This document shows, in pieces, positions 60,006 through 64,000 of a stretch of DNA of 64,000 bases (its first letter is position 1; each line of letters begins with the position of its first letter). The DNA is taken from contig CAVZJU010000002.1 of assembly GCA_963775695.1 (NCBI GenBank), forward strand, positions 372,001-436,000, read 5' to 3'. The stretch is from DATBLE01 sp963775695 (GTDB lineage: Bacteria; Actinomycetota; Thermoleophilia; Gaiellales; Gaiellaceae). The translations under genes were made by a program, and so were the position numbers. A model generated the notes under the pieces. It was not told the origin of the DNA. It made no database searches and saw nothing but the letters and a program-made list of their open reading frames with translations.

Positions 60006-60473
60006 GTGAACGTACGGCTACGCCTACACCGACCGTCTCCGGCGCTCGTGATCAGCGCCGTCGCGCTGTTCTTCGCCGTCGGCGGCTCTGCCTTCGCCGT
60101 CGGGGAGCGCCTGGGCGTCGCCCAGCAGCGGTGCGCGAACGGGGCGGTCAAGGGTTTCGCCTACGTGACCGGCGACCCGGCGGTCGGGATCCAGAACATG
60201 TCCGAGACCTACTCGAGCAGCCCGAAGCTCTTCAGCGCCCGCTTCGACTGCGCCGGCGCCGCAGTCCAGGTGCGGCGGGTGCAGGAAGCGTTCCAGATCA
60301 AGTTCAACGGCATCGCCGGCCGCAGTGCCCTCGTCTCGGGCGTCGGCGCGAATCCGCAGACGATGACCGTGACCGCGCTCCCGGACGGCTCGTATCGGAT
60401 CACGCCGATCCCTACGGACAACCCGCCGTTCCAGCTCGGCCCCCAGCACCAGTTCGTCGTCGTCGTCTTCTAG
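60006..60473 (+). CDS. Exported hypothetical protein, 155 aa
   Basis: GTG 60006 with GGAGG 7 nt upstream. The N-terminal RLHRPSPALVISAVALFFAV, GGSAFA is a signal peptide typical of Thermoleophilia secreted proteins. The mature part is beta-rich with cysteines (QQRCANGAVKGFAYVTG, ARFDCAGAAVQVRR). The fold is unknown. Confidence 0.75.
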   Translation: MNVRLRLHRPSPALVISAVALFFAVGGSAFAVGERLGVAQQRCANGAVKGFAYVTGDPAVGIQNMSETYSSSPKLFSARFDCAGAAVQVRRVQEAFQIKFNGIAGRSALVSGVGANPQTMTVTALPDGSYRITPIPTDNPPFQLGPQHQFVVVVF

Positions 60474-60498
60474 CGGGGTTCCGCCTCTCGTGCGGGGG

Positions 60499-60504
60499 TA
60501 GAAT
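60499..60504 (+). promoter_or_regulatory. -10 hexamer TAGAAT before ccmE
   Basis: Ends 6 nt before the GTG at 60511. No Shine-Dalgarno; leaderless start inferred. Confidence 0.5.
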
Positions 60505-60510
60505 CCGGCC

Positions 60511-60906
60511 GTGGCTCGCAGACGCAGCCCGGCGCGCCTCGTGATCGCGCTCTCCGTCGCCGCCGTGCTCGCGGTCTTCCTGCTCTACTCGTCGATCGCG
60601 GGCGGCGGCACTCCCTCGCTGCGGCCGAGCTCGCTCTCGGGCCATTCGGGCAAGGTGTCGGTCACCGGCGTGGTGCTCAGGCCGGTCACAGGCGACGCGC
60701 ACGGCGCCGGGCTCCACTTCCGGCTGCGCGACAAGAACGGCACGGCCACCGTGCCCGTCGTCTACAAGGGCACGGTCCCGGACGCTTTCAAGACAGGCGG
60801 TGACATCGTCGTCGACGGCCGGTATGCGAACGGGGTCTTCACCGCGATTCCGGGCACGCTGATCACGAAGTGCCCCTCGAAGTACACCCCCAAGCAGACC
60901 ACCTAG
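60511..60906 (+). CDS. ccmE: Cytochrome c maturation protein CcmE, CxxxY variant
   Basis: 131 residues from GTG 60511. An N-terminal membrane anchor (RLVIALSVAAVLAVFLLYSS) is followed by the OB fold: KVSVTGVVLRPVTGDAHGAG, HFRLRDKNGTATVPVVYKGT, GGDIVVDGRYANGVF. Then KCPSKYTPK holds the heme site as C-x3-Y instead of the usual HxxxY. This variant is known in some archaea and deltaproteobacteria. It is a periplasmic heme chaperone. CcmF follows after 3 bp. Confidence 0.88.
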   Translation: MARRRSPARLVIALSVAAVLAVFLLYSSIAGGGTPSLRPSSLSGHSGKVSVTGVVLRPVTGDAHGAGLHFRLRDKNGTATVPVVYKGTVPDAFKTGGDIVVDGRYANGVFTAIPGTLITKCPSKYTPKQTT

Positions 60907-60909
60907 TCC

Positions 60910-62904
60910 ATGCCTGAGCTCGGAAGGGCAGCGCTCGTCGTCTGCTTCGGGCTCGCCCTCTACGCGGTCGTGGTCGGCTTCTGGGGAGCACACACGCGGC
61001 GGCGCCGTCTGTCGCGCTCCGCACAGAACGCGCTCGTCGCCGCCTTCGCCTGCACGCTCGTCGCCTCGGCCGTCCTGCTGGTGGCGCTGGCCCGCAGCGA
61101 CTTTACGTTCACGTACGTCGCACAGCACACCAGCCGCGAGCTGCCGACGCCGTACAAGCTGGCCTCCTTCTACGGCGGGCAGGAGGGCTCGCTGCTGCTC
61201 TGGCTGCTCGTCCTGACCGGATACAGCACGGCCGCCGTCCTGCTCGACCGAAAGGCAGGGCGCGAGCTGGTCGTCTGGGTCGTTCCCGTGCTGGGCGTCG
61301 TCGCGGCGTTCTTCTCGATGCTGGTCGTCTTCGTCGCGAGCCCCTTCCACACCCAGCTCGCGAACGTGGACGGCGCGGGCCTGAACTCGAGCCTCCAGAG
61401 CCCCTACTTCCAGATCCACCCGCCGATGCTGTACCTCGGCTACGTCGGGCTGACCGTCCCGTTCGCCTTCGCGATGGGCGCGCTGCTCTCCGGGCGTACC
61501 GACGAGCGCTGGATCGTCGCCACCCGCCGCTGGACGCTCGCGGCGTGGATGTTCCTGGGCGTGGGCCAGTTGCTCGGCGCCAAGTGGGCGTACGAGGAGG
61601 TGGGATGGGGCGGCTACTACGCGTGGGACCCGGTCGAGAACGCGGCGCTGATGCCGTGGCTGGCCGCCACCGCCTTCCTCCACTCGGTGATGGTGCAGGA
61701 GAAGAAAGGGATGCTGAAGGTCTGGAACGTGCTGCTCGTCATGCTCGCGTTCTCGCTGTCCCTCTTCGGGACGTTCCTGACGCGGTCGGGCGTACTGAAC
61801 TCGATCCACTCGTTCACGGAGGGCTCGATCGGCCCGTGGTTCCTCGGCTTCATCTGCTTCGTCGTCGCCTCTTCGCTTGCGCTGCTGTTCTACCGCCTGC
61901 CGCTGCTGCGCTCTAACACCCGGCTCGAGTCGCTGGTCTCCCGCGAGGCGACGTTCCTCTACAACAACCTGCTGCTGGTCGCCCTGTGCCTGACGATCCT
62001 CTGGGGGGTGACCTTCCCGATCCTGTCCGAGGCGGTGCGCGGCGAGGCGGTGACGGTCGGGCGTCCCTACTACAACTTCTTCTTCCGGAGCTTCGGGCTG
62101 CCGCTGCTGCTGCTGATGGGGATCGGGCCGCTGATCGCCTGGCGGCGCGCGTCGCTCTCCTCGCTGAAGCGCGTGTTCTTCTGGCCCACCGCCTTCGCCC
62201 TCGCGGTGGGCATCGTCCTGATCGCGGTCGGGGCAGGCTCGTCGCTGCCGGGGCTGGTCGCCTACACCTTCTCCGCTTTCGTCGCGGCGACGATCGTGCT
62301 CGAGTTCGCGCGCGGAACTGCGGCTCGGCGCGCCCTGTCGGGTGACCCGGTACCCCGTGCGTTCACGTCGTTGATCGCGCGCAACCGGCGCCGCTACGGC
62401 GGCTACGTCGTGCACGCCGCGATCGTGCTGCTAGCGATCGGGATCGCCGGCTCGAGCGCCTACGACACCTCGCGCAGCGCCCGCCTGAGCCCCGGACAGT
62501 CGCTCAAGGTGCGTGACTACACGCTCGTCTACCGCGGCGTGACGAGCGCGCGCTCGGCCAATGCGATCGAGGAGCGGGCGACGATCGACGTCTACCGCGG
62601 CGGCAGCCGGATCGCGGTGATGCGCCCCGGCAAGAACGACTACCCCGTCGAGCAGCAGGTCTCGAACGAGGTGGCGATCCGCTCCGACTGGCTGACCGGC
62701 GAGGATCTCTTCCTGATCACCGAGCAGGTCAACGGCAACGGGACGATCGACTTCAAGGCGATCATCAATCCACTCGTGAACATGATCTGGCTCGCGGGGC
62801 TCGTGTTCGTGCTCGGGTCGGTGATCACCCTCTGGCCGGACGCGCGCGAGGAGCGGCGGCTCGCGATCCGTTACGGGCGCCTGGCGCCCGAACCGCAAGC
62901 CTGA
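60910..62904 (+). CDS. ccmF: Cytochrome c maturation protein CcmF
   Basis: 664 residues, ATG 60910. Heme-handling domain WGGYYAWDPVENAALMPWL (about 233-251), NSSLQSPYFQIHPPMLYLGY, SFTEGSIGPWFLGF, and a large periplasmic loop before the last helix (INPLVNMIWLAGLVFVLGSV). The multi-pass membrane protein attaches heme to apocytochrome c with CcmH. It is the second gene of the ccm operon. Confidence 0.95.
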   Translation: MPELGRAALVVCFGLALYAVVVGFWGAHTRRRRLSRSAQNALVAAFACTLVASAVLLVALARSDFTFTYVAQHTSRELPTPYKLASFYGGQEGSLLLWLLVLTGYSTAAVLLDRKAGRELVVWVVPVLGVVAAFFSMLVVFVASPFHTQLANVDGAGLNSSLQSPYFQIHPPMLYLGYVGLTVPFAFAMGALLSGRTDERWIVATRRWTLAAWMFLGVGQLLGAKWAYEEVGWGGYYAWDPVENAALMPWLAATAFLHSVMVQEKKGMLKVWNVLLVMLAFSLSLFGTFLTRSGVLNSIHSFTEGSIGPWFLGFICFVVASSLALLFYRLPLLRSNTRLESLVSREATFLYNNLLLVALCLTILWGVTFPILSEAVRGEAVTVGRPYYNFFFRSFGLPLLLLMGIGPLIAWRRASLSSLKRVFFWPTAFALAVGIVLIAVGAGSSLPGLVAYTFSAFVAATIVLEFARGTAARRALSGDPVPRAFTSLIARNRRRYGGYVVHAAIVLLAIGIAGSSAYDTSRSARLSPGQSLKVRDYTLVYRGVTSARSANAIEERATIDVYRGGSRIAVMRPGKNDYPVEQQVSNEVAIRSDWLTGEDLFLITEQVNGNGTIDFKAIINPLVNMIWLAGLVFVLGSVITLWPDAREERRLAIRYGRLAPEPQA

Positions 62905-63213
62905 GTGCTGACGGCCGCGCTCGTGATCGGCGCCGTGTTGGCCGTCGCCGCCGTCTGGTTCGTCGCGCGGCCCTTCCTGGGACGGGAGACGGACGCCTTG
63001 CCGGCCGAGCCGCCGCCCGAGCGCCTTGCCCTGGAGGAGGAGCGCGACCGCGCGCTGGCGGCGCTCAAGGAGCTCGAGTTCGACCACCGCACGGGAAAGA
63101 TCTCCGACGACGACTATCGCAGCCTGGTCGGCGATCTGCGCCGGGACGCTGCGGAGGCTTTGAAAGCGCTCGACCGGGGAACACGGCGGGCTGATGCCAG
63201 CGTCCCCGACTGA
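62905..63213 (+). CDS. CcmI/CcmH-like small membrane-anchored protein
   Basis: 102 residues from GTG 62905, directly after the ccmF stop. One membrane helix (LTAALVIGAVLAVAAVWFVA) plus EEERDRALAALKELEFDHRT and GKISDDDYRSLVGDLRR, the start of CcmI (CycH-like) proteins but without the TPR domain. It may help to chaperone apocytochromes. It overlaps the next small frame by 20 bp. Confidence 0.75.
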   Translation: MLTAALVIGAVLAVAAVWFVARPFLGRETDALPAEPPPERLALEEERDRALAALKELEFDHRTGKISDDDYRSLVGDLRRDAAEALKALDRGTRRADASVPD

Positions 63214-63382
63214 CGACCCGTCTGCAGGCGCGGCCGTCGTCCCGGAGCCGGTGCCCGAGCCGGCGCCCGTTCCGTCCGACCCGCCCGGCCCGGTGATCGT
63301 GCCTGAGCCAGAGCCCGTTCCGCACGAGCCGCCCGGGCCCGTGATCGTGCCCGAGCCGCACCCGTCCGAGACCGCCGTCTAG
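63194..63382 (+). CDS. Proline-rich repeat peptide, 62 aa
   Basis: ATG 63194 inside the previous gene's end. It contains two copies of PGPVIVPEP with acidic/proline linkers (PEPVPEPAPVPSDP). No ribosome site is obvious. It may be an extracellular linker or a chance frame. Confidence 0.35.
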   Translation: MPASPTDDPSAGAAVVPEPVPEPAPVPSDPPGPVIVPEPEPVPHEPPGPVIVPEPHPSETAV

Positions 63383-63440
63383 CCCTTCGGGCCAGGTCGT
63401 GACGGGCAGGGTCGCCCGCCTTGCCGCCGAACCCAGCAGG

Positions 63441-64000
63441 ATGCGCCGTCTCGCCCTCGGCCTGGTCGCCCTGCTGGTCGTCGCAGCGCCCGCAGGCGCC
63501 GACATCATCGACCGCAAGCAGTCGGTGGACTCGAGGATCGGGGCGCTGCAGGCCCGGGTCGCCGCCGCGCAGGAGCAGGAAGCGGCGCTCCGGCAGGAGA
63601 TCGACGACGTCTCCGGGCGGATCCGCGGGTTGGAGCAGCAGGTCGGCGACGTCTCCTCGCGCCTCGCACCGCTCGAGCACGAGCTCCAGCTGCGCGAGGT
63701 CAAGCTCAACCGGCTGAACGCGCTCTTCCAGGTGCAGAGCGACCGGCTGGCATACCTGCGGGCGGAGTACCGGATCGCGCTCGGCCGGCTCAACCACCGC
63801 CTGATCGCAGCGTACGAATCGGACCCGCCTGACGAGCTCTCCGTCCTGCTCTCGTCGAGCAGTTTCTCGGCCTTCCTCGACGGCGTCGACTACATCAAGC
63901 TGGTTGCCACGCGGGACCGGCAGATCGCAGACGCCGTGCGCTCGTCCAGGGACGAGGTGGCGGTCGCGCTGGCCCACACGAGCGCCGCGCGCCGGGACAT
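63441..64000 (+). CDS. Murein-hydrolase-activator (EnvC-like) coiled-coil protein, 5' part
   Basis: ATG 63441; the gene runs off the window. A signal peptide (RRLALGLVALLVVAAPAGAD) is followed by a long coiled coil (RQEIDDVSGRIRGLEQQVGD, LAPLEHELQLREVKLNRLNA). EnvC/NlpD-type proteins then have an M23 domain, which would lie past the end. It is periplasmic and controls peptidoglycan cleavage during division. Confidence 0.78.
   Translation, partial: MRRLALGLVALLVVAAPAGADIIDRKQSVDSRIGALQARVAAAQEQEAALRQEIDDVSGRIRGLEQQVGDVSSRLAPLEHELQLREVKLNRLNALFQVQSDRLAYLRAEYRIALGRLNHRLIAAYESDPPDELSVLLSSSSFSAFLDGVDYIKLVATRDRQIADAVRSSRDEVAVALAHTSAARRD

Noticed and set aside
60412..62415. A 667-codon minus-strand frame over ccmF
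   Set aside because: Shadow of ccmE-ccmF, with no motif and no ribosome site.
63194..63382. PGPVIVPEP repeat as a structural surface protein
   Set aside because: Kept only as a low-confidence feature: short, overlaps the previous gene, no ribosome site.
1..64000. CRISPR arrays, rRNA operons, classical defence systems or secondary-metabolite clusters
   Set aside because: Searched by eye for regularly spaced repeats and hallmark proteins (Cas, restriction, PKS/NRPS); none found.

Overview
The window is high-GC chromosomal DNA (about 68-70% G+C by eye) from an actinobacterium. The gene content, the many GTG/TTG starts and secreted proteins whose N-terminus ends in a 'LFFAVGGSAFA'-type signal suggest the class Thermoleophilia (Solirubrobacterales/Gaiellales-like). 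That placement is an inference, not something a search confirmed.

Layout. 0-13.4 kb: a small secreted protein translationally coupled to a principal sigma factor; a scrambled nucleotidyltransferase/metallophosphoesterase pair; YjbQ; an M23-like protein; YihY/BrkB; an M20 peptidase-AbgT transporter operon; then a run of damaged genes (SLC13 permease remnant, N-truncated flippase-like protein, glutaminase with an internal deletion, frameshifted Vps62-type protein). 13.5-17.1 kb: a hydrolase, small hypotheticals, and deleted DUF4386 and BAAT-type genes. 17.2-22.4 kb: a lipid/phosphate cluster (two PAP2 phosphatases, a diacylglycerol-kinase-like lipid kinase, DUF1206, PhoD). 22.5-32.5 kb: an accessory zone that opens with an orphan tRNA 3' half and carries two GNATs, a duplicated small-protein pair with a zinc-finger protein, SnoaL-like, ANTAR regulator, LapA-like, flippase-like and small secreted proteins. 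32.54-36.84 kb: a compact 4.3-kb integrative element in a CAU-anticodon tRNA gene, with 42-bp att repeats, candidate integrase arm sites at both ends, a tyrosine integrase, a secreted trypsin-like protease and small cargo genes. 37-55.6 kb: mostly core genes (aquaporin, hydrolase, AIR-synthase-like, YebC, an IS5-family element, ruvCAB, RecJ, Rel, thioesterase, phosphomannomutase, a large cyclase-ATPase-TPR regulator). 55.6-58.1 kb: relics around a TIM-barrel gene. 58.1-64 kb: a hydrolase, small proteins and a cytochrome c maturation operon (ccmE-ccmF-ccmI-like), ending in a truncated EnvC-like coiled-coil gene.

Four window-wide themes stand out. (1) At about twenty genes a TANNNT -10-like hexamer ends only 6-9 nt before the start codon with no Shine-Dalgarno, pointing to leaderless transcripts. 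(2) Several accessory genes are deleted, truncated or frameshifted while core genes are intact, which looks like gene decay or local assembly trouble. (3) A palindromic element recurs just after CDS ends, and two copies show a compensatory base-pair change. (4) tRNA-linked integration scars recur. I see no CRISPR array, no rRNA and no complete new defence system. The mini integrative element and the CxxxY-type CcmE are the most rewarding items.
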